Assembly (NCBI RefSeq): GCF_904846525.1
Contig: NZ_CAJHAZ010000010.1
Location: 1-64,000 of the forward strand
Source of the DNA: Psychrobacter sp. 1044
GTDB lineage: Bacteria; Pseudomonadota; Gammaproteobacteria; Pseudomonadales; Moraxellaceae
Direction of reading: 5' to 3'
DNA length: 64,000 bases
Numbering within the stretch: position 1 is the stretch's first letter; every line of letters starts with the position of its first letter. Positions 9,598-18,185 of the stretch are shown piece by piece. Under the pieces are notes generated by a model that had not been told where the DNA came from, ran no database searches, and was given only the letters and a program-made list of their open reading frames with translations. The position numbers were made by a program, and so were the translations under genes.

Positions 9598-10653
9598 ATG
9601 ACCATGAGTAACAAGCCTTCTTTAAGCTACAAAGATGCTGGTGTTGATATTGATGCTGGCGATGCGTTGGTACAACGTATTAAATCAGTGGCAAAAGCCA
9701 CCTCTCGCCCTGAGGTTGTGGGCGGACTTGGCGGCTTTGGAGCGCTTTGTCGTATACCAACTGGTTACACCTCTCCTCTACTCGTGTCGGGCACTGACGG
9801 CGTCGGTACTAAGCTCAAGCTGGCGTTACAGCTGAATCGTCATGACACTATCGGCATTGATTTAGTCGCCATGTGCGTCAACGATTTATTGGTTTGCGGT
9901 GCAGAGCCTTTATTTTTCTTAGACTATTATGCAACTGGCAAGCTTGATATTGATGTAGCAGCGACTGTGGTCACTGGTATTGGTGAAGGCTGTAAGCTAT
10001 CAAACTGTGCTCTGATCGGCGGCGAAACGGCTGAGATGCCAGGTATGTATCAAGACGACGATTATGACTTGGCAGGCTTTTGTGTCGGTGTGGTTGAAGA
10101 AGCGGAAGTCATCACTGGCGAAAATGTCGCGGAAGGCGATGTATTGATCGCTCTTGCCTCAAGTGGTGCACACTCAAACGGTTATTCATTGGTGCGTAAA
10201 GTCATCGAAGTCAGCGGCATTGATGTGACTACTAGCGATGAGCAATTAGACGGTCAGCCTATCCAAGACGCGTTAATGGCTCCTACTCGCATCTATGTTA
10301 AAGCGATTAAAGCGCTACAAGATACTTTTGGTAGCTCAGCGCTGCATGCAATGTCACACATCACCGGTGGCGGCTTAACCGATAATTTACCACGTGTATT
10401 ACCAGAGAATTTAGCTGCTAGTATTGATACGGCTAGCTGGCAGTTCTCAGAGCTATTCACTTGGTTACAAACCCAAGGAAATATTGAACAAAGCGAGATG
10501 TACCGCACCTTTAACTGCGGCGTTGGTTTTGTCATTGTCGTGCCTAAAGATAAAGCAGATGCGGCCATTAGCACTTTAAATGAGGCTGGTGAAAAAGCGT
10601 GGAAATTAGGCGAAATGGTGAAGCGTGAAGCGGATGCTGTGGTGTACCGTTAA
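9598..10653 (+). CDS. purM: Phosphoribosylformylglycinamidine cyclo-ligase (AIR synthetase)
   Basis: Fifth step of de novo purine synthesis: ATP-dependent closure of FGAM to aminoimidazole ribonucleotide. The 351 residues fit the family. Visible signatures are [13 protein letters not shown] at the start, the [13 protein letters not shown] nucleotide loop around 61-73, [19 protein letters not shown], the [11 protein letters not shown] loop near 142-152, and [11 protein letters not shown] in the C-terminal domain. The start could be 9598 or the ATG two codons later (MSNKP). The stop overlaps the purN start as TAATG, so the two are translationally coupled. Transcription is probably from the promoter at 9490-9519. 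Confidence 0.97.
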   Translation: MTMSNKPSLSYKDAGVDIDAGDALVQRIKSVAKATSRPEVVGGLGGFGALCRIPTGYTSPLLVSGTDGVGTKLKLALQLNRHDTIGIDLVAMCVNDLLVCGAEPLFFLDYYATGKLDIDVAATVVTGIGEGCKLSNCALIGGETAEMPGMYQDDDYDLAGFCVGVVEEAEVITGENVAEGDVLIALASSGAHSNGYSLVRKVIEVSGIDVTTSDEQLDGQPIQDALMAPTRIYVKAIKALQDTFGSSALHAMSHITGGGLTDNLPRVLPENLAASIDTASWQFSELFTWLQTQGNIEQSEMYRTFNCGVGFVIVVPKDKADAAISTLNEAGEKAWKLGEMVKREADAVVYR

Positions 10654-11360
10654 TGTCAGAAATATCGTTAATATCAACCAATACACGCCAAGACAGTAAG
10701 CCTTTGCGCATTGCTGTCTTAGTATCTGGTAGTGGTAGCAACTTGCAAGTATTAATCGATGCCATGCAAGCTGGCGCACTGCCAATTGAGATTGTTGGCG
10801 TCATTAGTAACCGTGAGGATGCTTATGCCATCACCCGTGCAAAAGACGCTGACATTCCAGTGGCAGTATTGTCACATGTTGCTAGCGGCAAACGCATGGG
10901 AATCAAGACTTTTGAGACTCATGCCAGCGAGCAATTAAGCGCATGGCAGCCTGACTTAATTGTCTTGGCAGGGTTTATGCGTATCTTGAGTGCAGATTTT
11001 ATCGATAATGCACCAGCGCCGATGATTAATTTGCATCCCTCTTTGCTACCTGTCTATAAAGGCCTTGATACCCATCAGCGTGCGATACAAGCAGGTGAGC
11101 GACATCATGGCTGTAGTATTCATGTCGTCACCGCTGAGCTCGACGCGGGTACTGTTTTGACCCAAGCGCTGTTAGAGATACATCAACAAGACACTGCCGA
11201 TAGTTTGCAAGCACGCGTGCAAAAGCTTGAGCATCAATTGCTCCCTTGGACGATTTTATTATTGGCCAAAGGCGCACTCTCGCTAGATCATGCTCAAGCA
11301 TCCAATCAACAAAGTATGTCTTTACCAACGCTACCGTTAAAACTATATTTGAACGACTGA
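10653..11360 (+). CDS. purN: Phosphoribosylglycinamide formyltransferase (GAR transformylase)
   Basis: Transfers formyl from 10-formyl-tetrahydrofolate to GAR in the third step of purine synthesis. It starts inside the purM stop codon. The formyltransferase core begins near residue 20 (IAVLVSGSGSNLQVLID, the phosphate-binding GSGSN loop) and includes the catalytic Asn-His pair in MINLHPSLLPVYKGLDTHQRA and the Asp region HVVTAELDAGTVLTQ. At 235 residues it is longer than E. coli PurN (212), because of an extra N-terminal segment of about 18 residues and a C-terminal tail of about 25 rich in Gln/Ser. The purM-purN operon is conserved in gammaproteobacteria. Confidence 0.95.
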   Translation: MSEISLISTNTRQDSKPLRIAVLVSGSGSNLQVLIDAMQAGALPIEIVGVISNREDAYAITRAKDADIPVAVLSHVASGKRMGIKTFETHASEQLSAWQPDLIVLAGFMRILSADFIDNAPAPMINLHPSLLPVYKGLDTHQRAIQAGERHHGCSIHVVTAELDAGTVLTQALLEIHQQDTADSLQARVQKLEHQLLPWTILLLAKGALSLDHAQASNQQSMSLPTLPLKLYLND

Positions 11361-11419
11361 GTAAATAGCGACAGTCACAAATTATCAGGCACCAACTGTC
11401 ACACTTAAACTCTTTGCAT

Positions 11420-11455
11420 AAAAAAGCCCAGTCACTCAATGAATGACTGGGCTTT
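11420..11455. terminator. Terminator between convergent purN and the aldehyde dehydrogenase
   Basis: AGCCCAGTCA (11425-11434) pairs with TGACTGGGCT (11444-11453). The minus strand has a six-T tail, so it fits best as the end of the aldehyde dehydrogenase transcript. The T tail toward the plus side is short. Confidence 0.82.
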
Positions 11456-11510
11456 CTAATAGCTACCTTTAAAATATTCTAAAGCATATTAATCCCGAAG
11501 ACGTCAGCTA

Positions 11511-12893
11511 TTATTGACTTTTATGAACATGTAGCCCTTTAATATTTACAAATTCTTTGATACCAAAACCGCCATGCTCGCGACCATGACCTGAGTTCTT
11601 CACTCCACCAAATGGCAACGCTGGATTTGCAAGACCGTAACCATTGATGTAGACCATACCCGTATCAAACTCTTCACGCGCTAGGCGAATGGCTTTGTCT
11701 TCGTCTTTAGAGAAGATAGCACCGCCCAAACCGTAGCGACTGTCATTGGCAATGCGTAATGCATCATCTTGGTCTTTGGCTCGTATTAATGAGGCGACAG
11801 GACCAAATAACTCGTCATCATAGGCAGGTTGTCCTTTTTCGACATTCTCCAAGATAGTAGCTGGATAAAAACTGCCTTTACCTTCTGGCAATTGACCACC
11901 AACAGCAATTGTTGCGCCTTTTGCCACACTGTCTTCTACTTGCTCATGCAATTTTTCTTGTAAATCTTTGCGGGCTAACGGACCAAGATCAGAGCCATCA
12001 TCCATCGGATCGCCAAATTTAGCATCTGCAAATTTTTTGACAATGCGTTCACGAAAATCATCGTATAAGCTATCAACGACGATAAAGCGCTTAGCAGCGA
12101 CACAAGTTTCACCATTATTAATGAGACGCGCTTGGGTACAAGTTTCTACCGCTAACTCTACATCAGCATCTTCTAAGACAATAAAGGCATCGTTTGAGCC
12201 TAATTCTAGCACCACTTTTTTAATAGCTTTTGCTGCTTGCTGACCCACAATGCTACCAGCGCCGTCGCTACCTGTCAGTGTGACACCGCGCACTTTGTCA
12301 TGACCGATTAATGCTTCTGATTGGTCGTGATCGATTAAAATCGTACGGAACAAGTCGTTTGGTAACTCTGACTCATGGAAGATTTTTTCGATTAACAAGC
12401 CTGAACCAGTCACGTTTGACGCGTGCTTGAGTAAAATACTATTACCTGCCATCAAATTTGCGATGGTATAACGGAATACTTGGTAAGCAGGAAAGTTCCA
12501 TGGCTGCATTCCATAAATGACACCGATAGGCTGATAGGTCACAATACCTTTCTTCAAGCCTTCAATATCACGTTCATCGTCAGCAAGTGCAGCCACCCCT
12601 TTTTCTGCGGTATAGTCGCAAATTGCTTTACACAAATCTATTTCTTGCAAACTCTGACTATAGAGCTTACCACGCTCCTCAGTCATGAGTTTAGACAACT
12701 CTTCTTTATACTTGAGCAATGTCTCACCGATAGAATTGATGACTTTTGCACGCGCTTCATGGCTGGTTTTACGCCACTCAGTAAATGCTTGGTGCGAGGA
12801 TTCAACAATCTTGTTCACCTCATCATTACTCATGTAATTATATTCTTTGATCGCTTCACCCGTTGCTGGGTTTATAGTAGTAATATCTGCCAT
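11511..12893 (-). CDS. NAD(P)-dependent aldehyde dehydrogenase, succinate-semialdehyde dehydrogenase type
   Basis: Oxidises an aldehyde to the acid; closest by appearance to the short (about 460-residue) GabD/Sad-like succinate-semialdehyde dehydrogenases. The start at 12893 (MADITTINPATG) is preferred because AAGGATG is correctly spaced before it and abuts the more upstream ATG. The catalytic set is complete: cofactor segment YGMQPWNFPAYQVFR, Glu in VLELGSNDAFIVLEDAD, and catalytic Cys about 264 in NNGETCVAAKRF, ending with PFGGVKNSGHGREHG. The gene is alone, with its own terminator at 11420-11455, and lies downstream of a LysR gene on the same strand with a terminator between them. No GABA transaminase or permease is nearby, so the physiological aldehyde is uncertain. 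Confidence 0.85.
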   Translation of the reverse strand: MADITTINPATGEAIKEYNYMSNDEVNKIVESSHQAFTEWRKTSHEARAKVINSIGETLLKYKEELSKLMTEERGKLYSQSLQEIDLCKAICDYTAEKGVAALADDERDIEGLKKGIVTYQPIGVIYGMQPWNFPAYQVFRYTIANLMAGNSILLKHASNVTGSGLLIEKIFHESELPNDLFRTILIDHDQSEALIGHDKVRGVTLTGSDGAGSIVGQQAAKAIKKVVLELGSNDAFIVLEDADVELAVETCTQARLINNGETCVAAKRFIVVDSLYDDFRERIVKKFADAKFGDPMDDGSDLGPLARKDLQEKLHEQVEDSVAKGATIAVGGQLPEGKGSFYPATILENVEKGQPAYDDELFGPVASLIRAKDQDDALRIANDSRYGLGGAIFSKDEDKAIRLAREEFDTGMVYINGYGLANPALPFGGVKNSGHGREHGGFGIKEFVNIKGLHVHKSQ

Positions 12894-13294
12894 GATTATC
12901 ATCCTTATTTATTAAACTATTTTATTGGTTTGAAAATTGATCGCTTCAATATCTGAAAACTTAGAAACAAATAAACCAAGAGTGGTCATTTTTATAAACA
13001 TATCTGGTTAAATTGAACAACTTCATCAACGATTTTATGAAATTCGATACTGTCGTATAACTTAACAATAGGCTATGTATTTATCTTTTTTCTTAAAGAA
13101 AATTCATCATAGCAAAATGTACAACGAGTAGTTTTACAAGTTATAAAGAAGTGTTCGTAAGATGTTAAGAATGTGACTGACCGATTTATTAGGTCAAAAT
13201 CTTGGACGAGATTTTTCAGTAAAATTACGCCAATAAAAAACCAGCGCTTGGGCTGGTTTAATAAATAAGCAATTGATAACCAAAAATAAATGGC
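12894..13294. other. Intergenic region upstream of the aldehyde dehydrogenase
   Basis: 400 bp of AT-rich DNA. It contains the LysR terminator at 13235-13259 and presumably the promoter of the dehydrogenase. I see no open frame of substance, no repeat and no clear operator. Confidence 0.4.
13235..13259 (-). terminator. Terminator of the LysR gene
   Basis: On the minus strand AACCAGC, a short loop and GCTGGTT are followed by a T6 run. It lies 36 bases after the LysR stop. Confidence 0.8.
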
Positions 13295-14284
13295 TTAAAA
13301 CAAATGATTCATCACAGGAATTTCTTGGGGTGGATTTTCTTCTTCGTCAACAATTTGACGAGCCACATGCATGATAAGCTGACGCAACCAACGATGGGCG
13401 GGATGATGCTGCAACAAAGGCGACCACGCCATTGTTAGCTCAAATTCAGGGATAAAAAATGGTGGCTCGACCATCATGATACTGTCGTTATTAGCCTGCA
13501 TTTTTGCTACACGCGTAGGCAAAGTTGCAACCAAATCTTTATTGGCTGCAAGCATGGCTGGCATTTGATAGTGGCGGGTAAAAACACTGATTTGACGTTT
13601 TTGACCTAAACGTTGCAGTGCTTGATCAATTGAACCTAGGCCACCAGATTTTTCTGGATTGACACCAAATCCCACACCCATACCCGTTTTAGAGACCCAA
13701 ACGTGCTGCGCCTTAAGATAATTTTTTAGATTAAAGCGATGAGCATAAGGACTGTCAGAGGACAATAGGCAGCTAAAGGTATCACGCCAGACCAAAACTT
13801 GGTGGAAGCTTTGCGGAATTTCATTAAAGCGGTTGATCGCTAAATCCACTCGCCCCTGCTCCATATCACGATATGAGACGTCCGATGGCGTTAAGAAATC
13901 TAAGATGACATTTGGTGCCTCTGAACGCAATGCTTTGACCAATTTTGGTACCAGTGTCGCTTCAGCATAGTCTGAGGTCATGATGCGAAAAACGCGCGAG
14001 GTACTATAAGGACGAAATTCTGTGCGTGGCTCTAATACTTGTGTCAAATCCGCCAGTATTTCACGGATACGAGGTTGCAACTCCAAAGCGCGTTCAGTCG
14101 GCGTCATGCCTTCGGATGAGCGTACCAGCAATGGATCATTAAATAGCTTACGTAGCCGGCGCAAAATATTACTCATGGCAGGTTGGGTAATGCCAAGCTG
14201 CTCAGCTGCACGAGTGACGTTTTTTTCTCGTAACAACACATCTAGATGTACCAATAAATTTAAATCTACCCGCTGCAAATTCAT
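13295..14284 (-). CDS. LysR-family transcriptional regulator
   Basis: 329-residue LysR regulator. The N-terminal winged helix-turn-helix spans about residues 1-65, with the recognition stretch NVTRAAEQLGITQPAMSNIL and then DPLLVRSSEGMTPTERAL. The form (DLNLLVHLDVLLREKNVTRAA) is typical of the NodD/LeuO/PcpR-like subgroup. The effector-binding domain follows from about residue 90. The C-terminus is Glu/Pro rich. It lies between the aldehyde dehydrogenase (same strand, downstream) and isocitrate lyase (divergent, 690 bp away); the wide spacing makes control of either gene plausible but unproven. No characteristic T-N11-A operator stands out. Confidence 0.9.
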   Translation of the reverse strand: MNLQRVDLNLLVHLDVLLREKNVTRAAEQLGITQPAMSNILRRLRKLFNDPLLVRSSEGMTPTERALELQPRIREILADLTQVLEPRTEFRPYSTSRVFRIMTSDYAEATLVPKLVKALRSEAPNVILDFLTPSDVSYRDMEQGRVDLAINRFNEIPQSFHQVLVWRDTFSCLLSSDSPYAHRFNLKNYLKAQHVWVSKTGMGVGFGVNPEKSGGLGSIDQALQRLGQKRQISVFTRHYQMPAMLAANKDLVATLPTRVAKMQANNDSIMMVEPPFFIPEFELTMAWSPLLQHHPAHRWLRQLIMHVARQIVDEEENPPQEIPVMNHLF

Positions 14285-14974
14285 ATATGTCTCTTTACCT
14301 TAAAATAAATACCACTACAAACGCGGCGTTTTTTGCCCTGTTATTTAGTATAAATCATCTATCACAGCATGAAATAAGGACAATTTTATATTAATTATTT
14401 TGATATACGCTTATTATAACTGAAATCATTCATCATAAGTCATTGTTTTATATGTACTATCATAAAATTAAATACCCAAGATAATAATCATAAACTAGAT
14501 AAATCAAGGCAACCTAGTTATAGTGGCTAGCAAGCGCTTAATCAGTCCTTGTTTAATGTTAGGTAGTCGCCGTGCGTTTTGATGGATTGACTACCACAGG
14601 TATTTTATCGCATTTTCATGCGGAAATACGGACATAACATTTATTACGCAAACTTAATTTTTTGCTCTCATTTATTTTTAAGCTTGAATTAGTAGTTGGC
14701 ACTTTTTAGGGCAATAAGCACTTTAACAGTCAAAAAAGGCTTATAAAAAAGCGCATTTAACCTAAAACAAAAGACCCAATAATAAAAGCTGACCAATTCG
14801 ACAGGTTTTATTTGCTTTTATCATAATTTTCTTATAGTTTAGTAGAGATTGCTAACGCACAAGGTTTATATTTTAGATTTTTACTTCTGCCAGCATCTTT
14901 CTACATATATCAAAATTACCTCAATACTTGTAATTTTCTAAGTAACTAATTTTCACCACCCCAAGGAGACATAG
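14285..14974. promoter_or_regulatory. Long divergent regulatory region of lysR and aceA
   Basis: 690 bp without a gene. It holds a compact hairpin at 14600-14629 (CGCAT/ATGCG around a TTTC loop, flanked by GTATTT and AAATAC) and a looser GGTAGTC/GACTACC pair about 20 bases to its left. The aceA ribosome site AAGGAGA is at 14963-14969. The length suggests a long 5' leader, several operators, or an unannotated small RNA; I cannot choose between these. Confidence 0.45.
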
Positions 14975-16561
14975 ATGTCAACTGCATATAAATCAGCGAT
15001 CGACTTAGTACGTGAATTAAAGCAAAAGCACGGTAACTGGCAGAATATCAGCGAAACCGATGCGGCACGTATGATGTCACAAAACCGTTTTAAAACGGGC
15101 TTAGATATCGCCAAATATACTGCAAAAATCATGCGTCAAGACATGGAAGACTATGACAATGATACGTCTCAGTACACGCAGTCTTTAGGTGCATGGCATG
15201 GTTTTGTGGCTCAACAAACCATGTACGCTAAGAAAAAATATTTCGGTACTACGTCTAAAACTTACATCTATCTATCAGGTTGGATGGTTGCAGCCCTTCG
15301 CTCTGAGTTTGGTCCTCTTCCTGACCAGTCTATGCATGAAAAAACCTCTGTACCTAAGCTAATCGAAGAAATCTACACCTTCTTACGTCAAGCTGATGCT
15401 AAAGTATTGAACGACTACTTCCGTGAGCTAAACGCTGCAGAAGAAGCGGGTCAAGATACCTCAGCCATCCTAGAAAAAATCGAAAACTTTGATTCACATG
15501 TTGTGCCAATCATTGCTGACATCGATGCAGGTTTCGGTAACGAAGAAGCCACTTACTTGCTAACTAAGCAAATGATTGAAGCTGGTGCTTGTGCTATTCA
15601 GGTTGAAAACCAAGTATCTGACGCGAAACAATGTGGTCACCAAGCGGGTAAAGTCACTGTACCGCATGAAGACTATATAGCAAAAATCAACGCTATTCGT
15701 TATGCTTTCTTAGAGCTTGGTGTTGAAGACGGCGTTATCGTTGCTCGTACTGACTCTGAAGGCGCGTCACTAACGCAAAAAATCCCAGTATCAAATGAGC
15801 CAGGCGATCTTGCTTCTCAGTACATTGATTTTATCGAGATGGAAGAAGTCACGCTAGAAAACGCCAAAGAGAACGACAGCTTGCTTAAGCATAACGGCAA
15901 ACTAGTACGTCCAGTTCGTCTTCAAAATGGTCTATATCAATTCCGTGAAGAAACGAACATCGACCGTGTCGTACTTGACTGTGTAACGGCTCTAGAAAAT
16001 GGCGCGGATCTACTATGGATCGAAACACCGACTCCAGACGTCGCACACATCAAAATGATGGTTGATCGTATTAAAGAGCAACAGCCAAAAGCTAAGCTTG
16101 TATACAATAACAGCCCATCGTTCAACTGGACACTGAACTTCCGTAAGCAAATCATCGCTCAGTGGGAAGAAGAAGGCAAAGACCTATCTGCCTACAATAA
16201 AGATGACTTGATGAGTGCGGATTACGATGGTACTGAACTTGATACCGCAGCTGACGAAGCGGCTAGAAACTTCCAACGTGATGCGTCACGTGAAGCAGGT
16301 GTATTCCATCACTTAATCACGCTACCTACTTATCACACCACTGCGCTTAGCGTGCATGAGCTTGCTAAAGGCTACTTCGGTGAAGATGGTATGCTTGCTT
16401 ATGCTGCTGGCGTGCAACGTAAAGAAATCCGTGAAGGCATCGCTTGTGTGAAGCATCAAGCAATGGCTGGTTCTGACCTTGGTGATGATCACAAAGAGAT
16501 CTTCTCAGGTGAAAACGCCCTTAAAGCTGGCGGCGGCAAGAACACGATGAACCAGTTCTAA
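14975..16561 (+). CDS. aceA: Isocitrate lyase
   Basis: First enzyme of the glyoxylate shunt, cleaving isocitrate into succinate and glyoxylate and needed for growth on acetate and fatty acids. At 528 residues it belongs to the longer isocitrate lyase subgroup seen in Pseudomonas and Acinetobacter rather than the 434-residue E. coli type. The catalytic loop reads AKQCGHQAGKV, placing the active Cys at about residue 220; E. coli has KKCGH. The Mg-binding PIIADIDAGFGNEEAT segment (about 178) and ARTDSEGA are present, as is YNNSPSFNW. A strong AAGGAGA ribosome site precedes the ATG, and a terminator follows. Malate synthase G, its partner, lies at 39998-42196, so the shunt genes are not an operon. 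Confidence 0.97.
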   Translation: MSTAYKSAIDLVRELKQKHGNWQNISETDAARMMSQNRFKTGLDIAKYTAKIMRQDMEDYDNDTSQYTQSLGAWHGFVAQQTMYAKKKYFGTTSKTYIYLSGWMVAALRSEFGPLPDQSMHEKTSVPKLIEEIYTFLRQADAKVLNDYFRELNAAEEAGQDTSAILEKIENFDSHVVPIIADIDAGFGNEEATYLLTKQMIEAGACAIQVENQVSDAKQCGHQAGKVTVPHEDYIAKINAIRYAFLELGVEDGVIVARTDSEGASLTQKIPVSNEPGDLASQYIDFIEMEEVTLENAKENDSLLKHNGKLVRPVRLQNGLYQFREETNIDRVVLDCVTALENGADLLWIETPTPDVAHIKMMVDRIKEQQPKAKLVYNNSPSFNWTLNFRKQIIAQWEEEGKDLSAYNKDDLMSADYDGTELDTAADEAARNFQRDASREAGVFHHLITLPTYHTTALSVHELAKGYFGEDGMLAYAAGVQRKEIREGIACVKHQAMAGSDLGDDHKEIFSGENALKAGGGKNTMNQF

Positions 16562-16607
16562 TCACCGACCACTTATAAGTACATCTCGTAAGCACCAGTT
16601 ATAGAGA

Positions 16608-16638
16608 AAGCCGTCCTATCTTGTAGGGCGGCTTTTTT
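16608..16638 (+). terminator. Terminator of aceA
   Basis: AAGCCGTCCTA pairs with TAGGGCGGCTT (one G-T pair) around a five-base loop and is followed by a T run. Confidence 0.85.
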
Positions 16639-16698
16639 ATGTCTGCTTATTTGCACTCTATTATTGTAAGATTTTGAGCATTGTGAGCTTGTTAATTC

Positions 16699-18015
16699 TT
16701 AATTTGAGTGATTATTATCCTTATTATCAGTCTCTTTCATATTGTTAATGTTATCCTCTATCTGACTGCTCTGTATACCGACTGAATTATGACTTTTTGA
16801 ATTTTCACCCATCAGCTCACGCTTCATATTTTTTATACGGGGATCATGTTTAAAAAATTTACGATAGATTGCTTTTATCATTCTATAAATTAGATAAAAA
16901 ATACCGCCAAGTACAAGCAGCCACCACAGTTGTATCAATCCAAGCGCTACTGATCTAAGTATCTCCCAGCCATCTTTAAATGCTTGACCCACTTGACTAC
17001 TAAAACTTGGTTGCTCAGCATCTAATAGCACATCCAGATTTTGTGTGGTTTCTTTATAACTGATATCTGGCTGCATAAAGGTCAGGTTAATGGTGCTATA
17101 TTGAACTTTATCAGCGATAGCAAGTTGCTCAAGCTTGGCAAGCTCTTGCTGACGACGTGCCGCATAAGTCGCGGTAATAGCATCAACATTGCTGCCTTGG
17201 TCTTTATCATTTTTACTACTCAGGCGTTCTTGGCTAAGCTCGCTTGCCATATCACTATTTAGCTGGCTCGCTAGCTGTTCACGATAAATATCTAATGTCA
17301 CATCTTGAGCACTAAACTGCTGCCCATTTAAAAATGCGACTTGCTGTTGTAATTGCGCTAGGAACTTACTGACATTGGCGCGAGGAATACGAACCGTCAT
17401 GTCAGCTTGACGAGTGTAGGTTGTAATCGTGATATTTTTATTGCCTTGTACAAAGGTTCGACTATCACGTGGATGATTACTAATATTGCTAAGTGCCACA
17501 TAACCAGCTTGTTGCCGTGTCAAACTCTCAATAGCATCACTAGTTTTGACGACATCTTCAACTTTAAAATCAGCACTGGCAGTTATCAATAGCGCTTTGC
17601 CCGCAATTTTAATGTCTGCTGCCTGACTACCAAGGGTCTGTTCACTAGTGCTCGATAGGTTTGCAACCTCTAAGCCATCGGATGCGTTATCGACTGCCAC
17701 ATCTGACATAATGCCGACCATCTCCCCTTCTGTAGCGTCTGCAACTTCTTCGGTTGCCACTGCTGTCAGATCTGCGCTGCTTTCTGCATATTCAGAAGAG
17801 CTATCGCAGCCGCCTATCAATAACATAGACCCAAGCATTATTGGTAGACATAAAACTGATGGAAACAAGGCTTTAGGCAGTAATATTGCATGAGACTGCT
17901 GAATGTCATACTTCTTTTGATTGCATTGCGTCATTATTTTATAATCCGGCATTTTATGAGATATGGTAAACATATTGGATAAAAATATTTTAGCTTTTAT
18001 TATAAAGCCAACCAC
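16699..18015 (-). CDS. DUF4349 lipoprotein with C-terminal membrane helix
   Basis: A lipobox LIGGC places a lipidated cysteine at about residue 70 of the longest frame, followed by an acidic Ser/Ala/Glu linker. A DUF4349 domain follows from about 130 to 390: TASADFKVEDVVKTSDAI, the strand pattern MTVRIPRANVSKFLAQL, then a coiled-coil-like stretch, ending with a membrane helix (ILRSVALGLIQLWWLLVLGGIFYLIY) and a basic tail. The start is uncertain. GTG at 18015 has AGGA five bases upstream but gives an unusually long pre-lipobox segment; ATG at 17934 gives a normal-looking signal (MTQCNQKKYD) but a poor ribosome site. Family function is unknown. An Asn/Asp-rich C-terminus (KETDNKDNNHSN) is noticeable. 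Confidence 0.75.
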   Translation of the reverse strand: MVGFIIKAKIFLSNMFTISHKMPDYKIMTQCNQKKYDIQQSHAILLPKALFPSVLCLPIMLGSMLLIGGCDSSSEYAESSADLTAVATEEVADATEGEMVGIMSDVAVDNASDGLEVANLSSTSEQTLGSQAADIKIAGKALLITASADFKVEDVVKTSDAIESLTRQQAGYVALSNISNHPRDSRTFVQGNKNITITTYTRQADMTVRIPRANVSKFLAQLQQQVAFLNGQQFSAQDVTLDIYREQLASQLNSDMASELSQERLSSKNDKDQGSNVDAITATYAARRQQELAKLEQLAIADKVQYSTINLTFMQPDISYKETTQNLDVLLDAEQPSFSSQVGQAFKDGWEILRSVALGLIQLWWLLVLGGIFYLIYRMIKAIYRKFFKHDPRIKNMKRELMGENSKSHNSVGIQSSQIEDNINNMKETDNKDNNHSN

Positions 18016-18185
18016 CTTTATCCTACTTTTGTTTAATAATTAACGTTAATTATAATGATTACTTACTAAAAGTATATCTCTAATATTGGCTCAGATTATT
18101 TATAGAAAAAATTTTGCTTGTTATTCGCCGATAGCTTTCATACGATGGTAGTCATTCAAATTTATTAAAATAATCGGGAGCCATC

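Noticed and set aside
12480..12956. 158-residue plus-strand frame opposite the aldehyde dehydrogenase
   Set aside because: It lies antisense to a complete, well-recognised gene, has an odd Phe/Cys/His-rich composition and no domain.
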